Assembly (NCBI RefSeq): GCF_038446955.1
Contig: NZ_CP151803.1
Coordinates: 2,976,001 to 3,040,000 of the forward strand
Direction: 5' to 3'
Length of the DNA: 64,000 nt
DNA from: Pedobacter sp. FW305-3-2-15-E-R2A2
GTDB taxonomy: Bacteria > Bacteroidota > Bacteroidia > Sphingobacteriales > Sphingobacteriaceae
Shown here: piece by piece, positions 1-8,653 of the stretch
Numbering within the stretch: the first letter of the stretch is position 1
How the letters are laid out: every line of letters starts with the position of its first letter
Program-made: the position numbers and the translations under genes
The notes under the pieces: model-generated
Databases searched by the model: none
What the model saw: only the letters and a program-made list of their open reading frames with translations
Told to the model about the DNA's origin: nothing

Positions 1-1
1 C

Positions 2-529
2 ATGCGTGATGCGATGATTGCAGGGGCCACGTTAAATATTTTCAATAACCATAGCGACCGTGTTAAAATAGCGAATCTTGCACAATGTGTCAATGTTTTA
101 CAGGCGGTAATTCTGACCAGCGGAGAAAAAATGTTGCTTTCTCCAACCTACCACGTAATGGAAATGTATAAAGTACATCAGGATGCCACTTTAATCCCGG
201 TAGAGGTTAAAACAGCCGATTATGTTTTTGGCAATGAGAAACTGCCCTCAGTTTCTGTGTCGGCATCAAAGGATGCCGCCGGTCTGACGCATATTTCTGT
301 GGTCAACGTCAATAGAAATAAAGAAGAAGAAATACAAATTGACTTGGCCGGAAAAACTTATAAATCTGTTTCCGGGCGTATTCTGACTGCTGCAAAAGTC
401 GATGATCATAATACGTTCGAAAACCCGGAAGCCATTAAACCGGCGGCCTTTAAAGCTGCGGTTTTAAAAGAGGGGAAATTGAAAATTAAACTTCCGCCAT
501 TTTCGGTGGTAGTGCTGGAATTGAAGTAG
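2..529 (+). CDS. GH51 alpha-L-arabinofuranosidase, C-terminal part (5' end outside window)
   Basis: The 175 visible residues match the C-terminal part of GH51 arabinofuranosidases. They contain the family stretch ANLAQCVNVLQAVILTSGEK followed by LSPTYHVMEMYKVHQDA, which joins the end of the (beta/alpha)8 barrel to the C-terminal beta-sandwich, and end with a hydrophobic strand (PPFSVVVLELK). The catalytic acid/base and nucleophile glutamates lie upstream and are not visible. The ATG at the window edge is internal. The enzyme family removes terminal L-arabinofuranose from arabinan or arabinoxylan. Whether this copy is exported cannot be told without its N-terminus. The family call is firm; substrate is inferred from the family. 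Confidence 0.9.
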   Translation: MRDAMIAGATLNIFNNHSDRVKIANLAQCVNVLQAVILTSGEKMLLSPTYHVMEMYKVHQDATLIPVEVKTADYVFGNEKLPSVSVSASKDAAGLTHISVVNVNRNKEEEIQIDLAGKTYKSVSGRILTAAKVDDHNTFENPEAIKPAAFKAAVLKEGKLKIKLPPFSVVVLELK

Positions 530-541
530 ATTCGTTAAATA

Positions 542-1837
542 ATGACGCCTATGTACCTGAAAGATATTACGACAATGATGTCGCTTTACTGGTCCAATTA
601 TAAAACCTTTGTCAGCGCATCTACCCATACGGATCACAGCCTTGCTTCTGAACATGTTGTTTATTGGAAGGAAAAGCTTTTTACGAATTTTATTACCTAT
701 CTGCTCCCTTTCTGTCTTGTCGCTATAGTTCCCGGAATTTGGATTTCTATCGTAGAAGGTTATTATATATTTGCCTGCTTCGGCGTATTTACAGCTGTAG
801 CTACCGGGATGATTGTGCTAAAAAAGAGCTGGAATTTATTGATGCGCAAAATCATCGTTTTTCTGATGATCTACGGCCTTTCCCTGATATTGATGCTATA
901 TCTGGGACTGTTCGGACTTGGGATGGTTTACCTGTTGGCACTGAGTGTATTGGTTGCATTGCTATTGCCGAAAAATCTGGCGTATTGGGCGATTGCGATG
1001 AATCTGGTGGTATGCATAGGCTGTGTAACCCTGCGGACCTTAAATTTGCTGGAAACCAGAGTTGCAAGTCCTTATAATGTCGGGATTTGGATTGCGTTCA
1101 TTGCCAACCTGATTTTCCTGTGTTTGGTGATCACAGCCCTGATCAACAAAATGATTTCTCACATGGAGAAAGCGATGACGACCAGGTTTAAATTAAAGTA
1201 TCTGCTAAGGCAGGAAACAGCTAAAGGAACGCTTAATGATGAATTGATTAAAGAATCGGAAGCAAACTATAAACGTCTTTTTTTTCTTAGTCCATTACCT
1301 ATGATTGTACTTGATCCCGATACGTTAAAGTTCCTCCAGGTCAACGAAGCAGCGATGTTAGAGTATGGGTATGACACGGATGAATTCTTAACAATGAATT
1401 TCTCCGACATTAAAGTGGAAGAGGATATGACGCCGCCGGAGCGACATTTTATTCCAGATTTGAACATCGGTCAGCCTTTAAAAGTCATCACCAGACATCG
1501 TCGCAGGAACGGCGAGACATTTCGTGTGGAAGTGCGGTCCGATATCATTATTTTTGGGGGTAAACAAGCCTCTCTGCTCATTATTCGTGACATCACTAAG
1601 GAAGTCAATTATCTTGAGGCTATTGAAGCTCAGAACCAGCAACTCCGCGAAATTGCCTGGACTCAATCCCATTCTGTAAGAAAACCGCTTGCAAATATTT
1701 TATCATTGACAGCACTCATCAGTGCTAAACCTACAGAGCTTCCCGATACCCAGCTGCTGACCTACCTGAGTGCATCCGCAAACGAACTGGACAGGTCTAT
1801 AAAAAGCATAATTGAAAATGCACGGAGTGTCCATTGA
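542..1837 (+). CDS. Membrane PAS protein with kinase-like H-box but no ATPase domain
   Basis: This 431-residue protein has about six hydrophobic segments in residues 50-205, a PAS domain at roughly 240-350 (LFFLSPLPMIVLDPDTLKFL onwards), and a C-terminal HisKA-like helix with REIAWTQSHSVRKPLANIL. It stops about 45 residues after that histidine. No HATPase N-box or G-box follows, and the next 100 bases carry no remnant, so this seems to be the natural end. Similar short PAS/H-box proteins without an ATPase domain are, as I recall, known in Sphingobacteriaceae. It could be a phosphotransfer or dimerisation partner of another kinase, or a non-phosphorylating sensor. The start is uncertain: in-frame ATGs also lie at 551 and 575. 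It is only 12 bases after the arabinofuranosidase gene. Confidence 0.7.
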   Translation: MTPMYLKDITTMMSLYWSNYKTFVSASTHTDHSLASEHVVYWKEKLFTNFITYLLPFCLVAIVPGIWISIVEGYYIFACFGVFTAVATGMIVLKKSWNLLMRKIIVFLMIYGLSLILMLYLGLFGLGMVYLLALSVLVALLLPKNLAYWAIAMNLVVCIGCVTLRTLNLLETRVASPYNVGIWIAFIANLIFLCLVITALINKMISHMEKAMTTRFKLKYLLRQETAKGTLNDELIKESEANYKRLFFLSPLPMIVLDPDTLKFLQVNEAAMLEYGYDTDEFLTMNFSDIKVEEDMTPPERHFIPDLNIGQPLKVITRHRRRNGETFRVEVRSDIIIFGGKQASLLIIRDITKEVNYLEAIEAQNQQLREIAWTQSHSVRKPLANILSLTALISAKPTELPDTQLLTYLSASANELDRSIKSIIENARSVH

Positions 1838-1938
1838 ATTGAACTAACCCTTATTTTGCCTTTTTTATCTGTTCCTCAAAACATTTCTTCATCTTTGAAC
1901 ATTCTTCCCGGAATTTTTTGTAAATAGTAAAATATAAT

Positions 1939-2529
1939 ATGACCACTGAGCAAAAGGCATGGGATGAATTTAGGTACGGGGATGAGCGCGCGCTAAAGTT
2001 TATATTTGATACCTATTACAAACTCCTCTTTAACTACGGACATAAGTTTACACCGGATGATCATATCATAGAAGATGTGATCCAGGACCTGTTTGTTAAA
2101 CTTTGGGTAGACAAAGAACGGATTAATCCCACCGATTCTGTAAAGAATTATATCTACAAAGCTTTTAGACGGAGACTGATCAGAAAATTAGATTATGCCC
2201 CCAGAATTATGGCTTTTCCTGCAACGGAAGAAAAAATCGGGTTTGAAATAGAGCTGGGCCATGACCATCGCATGATCAGTTCTGAACGTACCATTAAGAT
2301 TCAACACAACCTCGCTATTGCACTTGGTAAAATGACTCCGCGTCAGCGTGAGGTAATCCATTTGCGGTACTTTGAAGAAATGGATTTTAATGAAATTGCG
2401 GAGGTAATGCAACTTTCAACGAAAGCGACTTATAAACTGCTCTATCGGGCAATCGATGCGCTTAAACAACATCTTCCCAGGTTTGATTACCTGGTGATAC
2501 TTTATTTGCTGGATCTCTCCAGGAAGTAG
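1939..2529 (+). CDS. ECF-type RNA polymerase sigma factor (locus 1)
   Basis: A 196-residue extracytoplasmic-function sigma factor. Region 2 is near residues 10-75 (FDTYYKLLFNYGHKF, then EDVIQDLFVKLWVDKERI) and region 4 near 130-185, with the helix-turn-helix MTPRQREVIHLRYFEEMDFN and a second helix STKATYKLLYRAIDAL. It is followed by a FecR-type anti-sigma gene and a SusC gene with an STN domain. This is the FecI/FecR/FecA-like order in which substrate binding at the outer membrane releases the sigma factor for local transcription. It is expected to direct transcription of FecR and SusC downstream, but no repeated promoter pair like those of loci 2 and 3 was found here. Confidence 0.92.
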   Translation: MTTEQKAWDEFRYGDERALKFIFDTYYKLLFNYGHKFTPDDHIIEDVIQDLFVKLWVDKERINPTDSVKNYIYKAFRRRLIRKLDYAPRIMAFPATEEKIGFEIELGHDHRMISSERTIKIQHNLAIALGKMTPRQREVIHLRYFEEMDFNEIAEVMQLSTKATYKLLYRAIDALKQHLPRFDYLVILYLLDLSRK

Positions 2530-2621
2530 CCTGCTTACGTGGATAATTTACCGCCCTCAAAAAAAAAATAAATTGACTGGGGTAAAATCTGAATCCCGTG
2601 TGTATATATCATTAACAAATC

Positions 2622-3656
2622 ATGAATGACTTGAATGCAACTGACTACAGCAGCTATGATACGCTGGATTTTTTTGAGGATGAAAACTTTATCCACTACA
2701 TTTTGCATCCCGACGAAGGAAGTAAAGCCTATTGGCAGGACGTTTTGTCGAGACATCCCGATCGTGCCGTTGATATGAACGAAGCGGAGAACTGGATTGT
2801 GATGTTGCATGCACAGCAGGTATACACGCCTGAAAATAGCAGTGAGCCCTCATGGCAGCAAATCAGCGAACGTATTGCCAGACATGAGCACATCACAGTT
2901 AAATATGTGATTCCGCTTAAACGCGTAGGTAAGTGGGCCTCGGCTGTTGCCGCAGTCCTGATGGTCTATTTCATGGTCGCCGAACTGATGCAACAGGGTA
3001 AACAGGTTGTTCAATCCAGATACGGAGAACTGCGTAGCATTACCCTTCCGGATGCGTCAGTAGCTACATTGAACGGGAACAGTAAGATTCATTACGTTCG
3101 CGACTGGCGTTCTGACAAGCCAAGGGAAATATGGCTGCAGGGAGAAGCTGCATTTACCGTAAAACATGTAGCCCTTAAAAACAGGTTCCAGGAAGCAGAT
3201 TCATTTAAGGTACACGTTAACGGTATTGAACTGACCGTGTTGGGCACAAAGTTTAACATTAAAGACAGGCGTGGGCAAACGGAAATATCTCTGCTGGAAG
3301 GAAGTCTGAGAATTGAAAAAACAGGAGTGTCAGCTTTTTCCAAAATCATGAAACCAGGGGATGTTTTTGTATACGATGGCAAACAAATTCAAAAGGAACT
3401 GCAAAAAAATGCAGTGGCAAATCAATCCTGGACAAAGAAAGAATTGCATGTTGATGGGTATACATTAAAAGATATCGCTGAAATCTTGGAAGATACTTAT
3501 GGCTATCAGGTTACAATCAACGCATCAGATCTGACAGGAAGGCGACTTTCGGGTACCATCCCGTCCGGTAGTCCGGAAGATATCCTCTTTGTCGTAGAGA
3601 AAGTATTCGATGTAAAAATTATTAAAAATAAAAACCAGCTTATGATCACACACTAA
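2622..3656 (+). CDS. FecR-family anti-sigma factor (locus 1)
   Basis: This 344-residue inner-membrane protein has a cytoplasmic N-terminal part of about 95 residues, one membrane helix near 103-120 (ASAVAAVLMVYFMVAEL), and a periplasmic FecR domain. The FecR signature is clear: LPDASVATLNGNSKIHYVRD, then EIWLQGEAAFTVKH, then TVLGTKFNIKD, then ISLLEGSLRIEK. The C-terminal part (LKDIAEILEDTYGYQVTINA) is the usual DUF4974-like domain that contacts the STN domain of the partner SusC. The family holds the neighbouring ECF sigma factor at the membrane until signalled. It lies about 90 bases after the sigma gene and 52 bases before SusC. Confidence 0.93.
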   Translation: MNDLNATDYSSYDTLDFFEDENFIHYILHPDEGSKAYWQDVLSRHPDRAVDMNEAENWIVMLHAQQVYTPENSSEPSWQQISERIARHEHITVKYVIPLKRVGKWASAVAAVLMVYFMVAELMQQGKQVVQSRYGELRSITLPDASVATLNGNSKIHYVRDWRSDKPREIWLQGEAAFTVKHVALKNRFQEADSFKVHVNGIELTVLGTKFNIKDRRGQTEISLLEGSLRIEKTGVSAFSKIMKPGDVFVYDGKQIQKELQKNAVANQSWTKKELHVDGYTLKDIAEILEDTYGYQVTINASDLTGRRLSGTIPSGSPEDILFVVEKVFDVKIIKNKNQLMITH

Positions 3657-3708
3657 TGATAGCCTAACGCTCAACCGAAATCCTAAACCATAAACCAAAC
3701 CAAACTAA

Positions 3709-6700
3709 ATGAAAAGAAAACTACTGATTATCCTGGGAGTATTTCTCACTGTGGCCTTTGCACAACCCCTGCTGGCACAAGAGCAAATTACACTTCAAAG
3801 GGCATTAACCGAGATTCAGAAAGTCTACGGTACCAAATTTTCTTACCAGGCTGACCTTATCAATAATGTGAAGGTCAGTTTGAAGCTGCCATTATTAGCT
3901 TCAGAACCGGTAGAAAATGTGTTGAAAAGAGTATTATACCCAAATAAAATGCTTTTCCTGTACGTTCAGGAAAATTACTATACCATCATCAGAGATACAC
4001 GCGAAGATGAACAGCAACAGGAAGCTGCCCGGCAAAATATACCGGAACCAAATTATAGAACCATTTCAGGAAAGGTTACCGACGAAAAGGGTAGGCCATT
4101 AATTGGTGTGACCGTATTTCCGGAGGGGATGGCGGTTAGGCAAGGAGTGATCAGCAGCAGCGATGGCAGCTACAACCTGCGTTTACTGGGGCCTGCCGAT
4201 GCCATTGTATTTACTTACGTGGGTATGCAACCAAAAAAGATTGCCTTGGGAAAAAGCAATGTGATAAATGCCACGCTTTATAGTGAGCAGAATATGCTGG
4301 AGGAAGTTGCGGTTGTCTCTACAGGATATGCCAAAATACCAAAAGAACGTGCTACCGGCGCTTATGGCGTCATTAGTGCGAAGGAGATGAAAGAGGTGCC
4401 TTCAGTTAATCTCCTGGAGAAACTGGAAGGGTTAACTCCGGGGCTGGATGTCGACTTAAGAAACAATACCATCAGCATCCGCGGAAAAAACAGCTTTGGT
4501 TTAGGAACCAGCGTAAGCCCTTTAATTGTTATCGACGGATTTCCGGTAATGGATAACGAAGATCGTCGTCCTGCTTTATCTTACCTGGCTTCGGGTAATG
4601 GGACCAGCGGAAGCGCCATTCTGAACCGGTTTAATCCGGATGACATTGAGAGCATAACGGTGCTGAAAGATGCTGCTGCCGCTTCCATCTGGGGTGCGAA
4701 GGCCGCAAATGGGGTCATCGTCATTGAAACGAAAAAAGGAAAGAATACAGCTCCGGTAATTAGTTTTGGCACCAACCTAAGCATTTCTGCTCCGGCTGAT
4801 CTGAACAACATTAAGGCGATGAACAGTGCGCAGTACATTGACCTGGAACGCGAACTGAAAGATTTGGGGTTTATAGCAGATCCGGCCGAAAAACCAAGCT
4901 GGGCGAGTTTTAATTCTAACAGACCTCAGAGTGAAGCCCTGGAATGGATGTTTAAAGTAGACCGTGGCACCGCTACAGCAGCAGAACGCGACGCGGCCCT
5001 GGCGGCCCTGGGACAGATTGACAACAGGAGCCAGATCAGGGATCTTTTGTTGCAAAGGGCAGTTTCTCAGCAATATAACCTTTCTCTATCCGGCGGAGCC
5101 AGCAAAAGCAGCTATTACCTGTCTACCAATTATACCAAAGACATTCCTGTGTTCCGTGGTAACAAGGCGGAAAGTTTCTTTGTGAATTCTAACCTGAACA
5201 GTAAATTGTTCAATGACCGCCTGGACCTGAGTTTTGGACTGAACTATAACTATTCCAACAGCGTCAATAACCCTGCAGCTCTCGATGCAATGGGACTTGG
5301 AGAAAAAGGTTTAAGACCCTATCAGCTACTCCGGGATGCCAACGGAAACAACATCTCCCGCGCTATCCGCTATAGAGATGAGGTAGTTCAGGATTTCATG
5401 AACAAGGGATACCTGTCATGGCGTTATTCGGCATTGGATGAACTGGATAAAACTGATTATAATCTGCAGTCTAATCAGTTGCGTTTCAACATGGGGGCAG
5501 ATACTAAAATTATTGATGGCGTGAATTTCGTAGTTTCCGGAATGTTGCAGCGCAACATTGAGGAGACGAACAATGTGGATATGGTTGACAGTTATGGGGT
5601 CCGTGACATGTTGAACTACGCGACTACCTTAGACAAGAGTAGCGGGAAACTGGTAACCGGTATTCCATATGGAGGTGTTTTAGGACTGAGCAATTATAAT
5701 GGATGGGAATATAGTCTGAGATCTCAGGTTAATGTGGATAGGAATATAGGTGATCTGTTGAACATTGCTTTCCTCGGTGGGGCAGAAATTCGTCAAAATA
5801 GACACCAGTATTCTTCTCAGCAACGTTACGGTTTCAATGAAGACATTTACCAGGATCGGATTGTTAATCCAACGGTGCCGTACGACAATGTAGATGGATG
5901 GCAATCAACACTGACTTATAACAACACGCTCAGAAAAAATATCAGTCGTGCATTATCGTATTATTCCAATATTGGCTTGTCTTTTCTGAATGGGAAATAT
6001 GTGGCATCAGGAAGTCTTCGCTTTGACGATTTTACCATTACAGGCGCGTCCCGCAACCAGCGCGCAAAACCACTATGGTCTGCAGGTTTTAAATGGAATG
6101 CTAAAATGGAGCCTTTCGTTAAAGACCTCAACTGGCTTAGTGCACTTAATTTCAGACTAACTTACGGTGTTGCCGGAACTTTGCCCACCGGATCAGGGAG
6201 CGTCGTCAAGATCAACACCAGTTTGGACAACCTGACAAACGAAACTACTGCCGAAATCGAAAGTCCTGCAAACACTCAGATTTCCTGGGAAAAAGTTAAA
6301 TCCTTTAACTTTGGGGTTGACTTTGGCATACTGAACAACCGACTGGCATTTAATATAGATGCCTATGCTAAAAGGACATCTGATATTTTATACAACCTTC
6401 CTTATAACTCCACCTATGGCTGGACAATGCTGCAGTTCAATAGCGCGAGTATGAAGAGCCACGGTTTCGAGTTGGGGATGCGTGCAAATGTGATCAGCCA
6501 CAAAAATTATTCGTGGAATTCCGTCTTCAATTTCTCTTATAACACAAACGAAGTAACCGACAACAGGTTTAAGAAAAATACAACCGGCAACATCATCAAT
6601 TCGTCTTTACCTACAGTAGGTTTACCAATGGATTACGTGTATGCCTACAGGTGGGCAGGGCTTGATGAGAAAGGCCAGTCCCGGATATTCAACAAGAATG

Positions 6701-7278
6701 GTGAAATCCTGAATGCAAACGTAGGTAATAACCAGCTGACTTCGGATGACCTGGTGTACATGGGTAGGGCTACTGCGCCTTATTTCGGTGGATTTAACAA
6801 CGATTTCAGGTTCAGGCAATTCACCATGGGGGTGAGGATCTCCTATGCGATGGGCAACGTGATCAGAAAGCCTTCAGTGGAGAGCTATCCGGATTATTCA
6901 CCTTATCAGGGCGCTATCGGGATGCAGTCTGACCTGGCCCTGCGCTGGAAGCAGGCCGGAGATGAAAAGTTCACCAACGTTCCCGGCTTAAAAGACATCA
7001 GTTTCAATAGCCTGAACAGGTATAAAAATGCAGACATCCTCATGATAAGTGGAAGTTACATTCGCTTACAGCAGATCTCCTTAGGCTATATTGCAACTAC
7101 TGAACTGCTGAAACGTACCCCCTTTAAATCGGCTTCAATTAATGCCAGTGTAAGAAACCTGGGCCTGCTTTGGCGAAAAAATAAATATGGGGTAGACCCA
7201 CTCTATATGGCCAGTACCAATTACAATAACCTGGCACCGGCGAAAGCATTTTTTATCAGTATTAACACATCGTTCTAA
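3709..7278 (+). CDS. SusC/RagA-family TonB-dependent outer-membrane transporter with STN domain (locus 1)
   Basis: A 1189-residue TonB-dependent transporter. A signal peptide (cleavage after PLLA, about residue 23) is followed by an STN signalling domain (about 27-95), a carboxypeptidase-regulatory-like domain starting at RTISGKVTDEKGRPLIGVTV (about 117), the plug (STGYAKIPKERATGAYGVI; later ITVLKDAAAASIWGAKAANG) and a 22-strand-type barrel ending in INTSF. The STN domain fits the adjacent FecR and sigma genes, a trans-envelope switch. The STGYxxxPxERATG plug motif recurs in the SusC of locus 3, so the two belong to one subgroup. The substrate is not readable; neighbouring thioredoxins and a protease hint at a peptide or disulfide-containing ligand rather than a plain glycan. 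Its leader is A/C-rich with no clear Shine-Dalgarno site. Confidence 0.95.
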   Translation: MKRKLLIILGVFLTVAFAQPLLAQEQITLQRALTEIQKVYGTKFSYQADLINNVKVSLKLPLLASEPVENVLKRVLYPNKMLFLYVQENYYTIIRDTREDEQQQEAARQNIPEPNYRTISGKVTDEKGRPLIGVTVFPEGMAVRQGVISSSDGSYNLRLLGPADAIVFTYVGMQPKKIALGKSNVINATLYSEQNMLEEVAVVSTGYAKIPKERATGAYGVISAKEMKEVPSVNLLEKLEGLTPGLDVDLRNNTISIRGKNSFGLGTSVSPLIVIDGFPVMDNEDRRPALSYLASGNGTSGSAILNRFNPDDIESITVLKDAAAASIWGAKAANGVIVIETKKGKNTAPVISFGTNLSISAPADLNNIKAMNSAQYIDLERELKDLGFIADPAEKPSWASFNSNRPQSEALEWMFKVDRGTATAAERDAALAALGQIDNRSQIRDLLLQRAVSQQYNLSLSGGASKSSYYLSTNYTKDIPVFRGNKAESFFVNSNLNSKLFNDRLDLSFGLNYNYSNSVNNPAALDAMGLGEKGLRPYQLLRDANGNNISRAIRYRDEVVQDFMNKGYLSWRYSALDELDKTDYNLQSNQLRFNMGADTKIIDGVNFVVSGMLQRNIEETNNVDMVDSYGVRDMLNYATTLDKSSGKLVTGIPYGGVLGLSNYNGWEYSLRSQVNVDRNIGDLLNIAFLGGAEIRQNRHQYSSQQRYGFNEDIYQDRIVNPTVPYDNVDGWQSTLTYNNTLRKNISRALSYYSNIGLSFLNGKYVASGSLRFDDFTITGASRNQRAKPLWSAGFKWNAKMEPFVKDLNWLSALNFRLTYGVAGTLPTGSGSVVKINTSLDNLTNETTAEIESPANTQISWEKVKSFNFGVDFGILNNRLAFNIDAYAKRTSDILYNLPYNSTYGWTMLQFNSASMKSHGFELGMRANVISHKNYSWNSVFNFSYNTNEVTDNRFKKNTTGNIINSSLPTVGLPMDYVYAYRWAGLDEKGQSRIFNKNGEILNANVGNNQLTSDDLVYMGRATAPYFGGFNNDFRFRQFTMGVRISYAMGNVIRKPSVESYPDYSPYQGAIGMQSDLALRWKQAGDEKFTNVPGLKDISFNSLNRYKNADILMISGSYIRLQQISLGYIATTELLKRTPFKSASINASVRNLGLLWRKNKYGVDPLYMASTNYNNLAPAKAFFISINTSF

Positions 7279-7303
7279 CCGGGCGCATTCAAAGATATTT
7301 AAA

Positions 7304-8653
7304 ATGAAAAAATTAACTTATAAAATCTGTCTTGGCCTGTTCCTCGTAGCCATCAGCTCCTCCTGCAGAAAATACGTCGAGGTGGACCGGTACGGTGAAC
7401 GTACTTTGAAATATACGGAAGACTTTCAGTACCTCGTGAACAACCGGGGCAACTTTGAGAAATCTTATATTCTTCCGCTGGTAACCAATGATGACATGGC
7501 CAGCACAGACCTGAACCATCAAAATTCTATGGCTGCCGAAATCAAAGCGGCATATGTATGGGGTTCGGCTTTTTATGGTGATACACAATCAGACATTGGA
7601 TGGAATAACCTCTATAAAAGTATCTATACCTGTAATGAGATTATTTTTAGTGTAATGTCCAGCCAGAAGGGGACTGATGCACAGAAGAAGGAAATTTATG
7701 CCGAGGCACTGGTGCAAAGGGCATTTGCCTATCTGATGCTGGCCAATCAATATGGCGAGGTTTACGATCCGGCAAAAGCGCAAAGTCAGGTTGGCATTCC
7801 TTTATTGACGACTCCTGATTTGTTTCAGAAACTGGAACGCAGTAGTCTTAAAAAGATATATGAGCAGATAATTTCAGATGTGGAACAAGCTATTCCTTCA
7901 TTGCCTGATAGGGGAACCAATAATGGACATGCTGCAAAAGTATCCGCGTATGCTTTATTGTCGAGAACTCACCTATATATGAGGAACTTTAATCTTGCGG
8001 GAGAATATGCAGATAAAGCCCTGGCGATTAACAGTTCGCTCAACACTTTGGAAACGTATATTGGAAACACTGCATCTTTTCCGAGAAGACATGAGGACCC
8101 GGAAGTTTTGCTGTCAAGGCTTTCTGCAGGAAGTTTCTTTTCTCAGCTGAATCCGGAGCTGATCAACTTGTTTACTCCCGGAGATGTTAGGCGGGAACTG
8201 TTTACCGGTACAACTTTTGGCGTGCCGGGCACCGCATACATCCGTCCTCAGTTTAATGAATTTGCCAGCCATACCGGTCTTTCTGTACCGGAAATGATGC
8301 TCAACAGGGCAGAAGTATATGCCCGGGCCGGCGATGTATCGAAAACATTGGAACTATTAAATAAACTTAGAAAAACGAGAATCAAAGTGGCTGATTACCA
8401 GGAACTGTCGGTTTCCGGTCCTGCTGATCTGCTCCCGGCTGTGATCAACGAACGCAGAAGGGAACTGATGGGAACTGGTTTGCGTTGGTTTGACCAACGC
8501 AGATTAAACCTGGATCCTGAATTTGCAAAGCCTTATGTGCGTACGTTCCTCGGACAACAATATACTTTAAGTCCAGGCAGTAATCGGTACATCTACCCAA
8601 TTGCACCTGCGGTGCTGGACCTCAACCCTGAAATACAACAAAGCCCAAGATAA
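7304..8653 (+). CDS. SusD/RagB-family surface lipoprotein (locus 1)
   Basis: A 449-residue lipoprotein with lipobox SSSC at Cys21, expected to sit as a lid on the SusC barrel on the cell surface. TPR-like helices typical of SusD are visible (EALVQRAFAYLMLANQYGEV; KVSAYALLSRTHLYMRNF), and the C-terminal block ELMGTGLRWFDQRRLN matches the conserved SusD end where substrate-side helices pack. At about 450 residues it is on the short side for SusD, and it resembles the locus 3 SusD more than that of locus 2. It starts 25 bases after SusC, and its stop abuts the start of the following thioredoxin gene, so translation is probably coupled. Confidence 0.92.
   Translation: MKKLTYKICLGLFLVAISSSCRKYVEVDRYGERTLKYTEDFQYLVNNRGNFEKSYILPLVTNDDMASTDLNHQNSMAAEIKAAYVWGSAFYGDTQSDIGWNNLYKSIYTCNEIIFSVMSSQKGTDAQKKEIYAEALVQRAFAYLMLANQYGEVYDPAKAQSQVGIPLLTTPDLFQKLERSSLKKIYEQIISDVEQAIPSLPDRGTNNGHAAKVSAYALLSRTHLYMRNFNLAGEYADKALAINSSLNTLETYIGNTASFPRRHEDPEVLLSRLSAGSFFSQLNPELINLFTPGDVRRELFTGTTFGVPGTAYIRPQFNEFASHTGLSVPEMMLNRAEVYARAGDVSKTLELLNKLRKTRIKVADYQELSVSGPADLLPAVINERRRELMGTGLRWFDQRRLNLDPEFAKPYVRTFLGQQYTLSPGSNRYIYPIAPAVLDLNPEIQQSPR

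Noticed and set aside
2530-3708. Search for a paired ECF promoter in locus 1
   Set aside because: No two words with a fixed gap were found before both FecR and SusC of locus 1, so no site is claimed.
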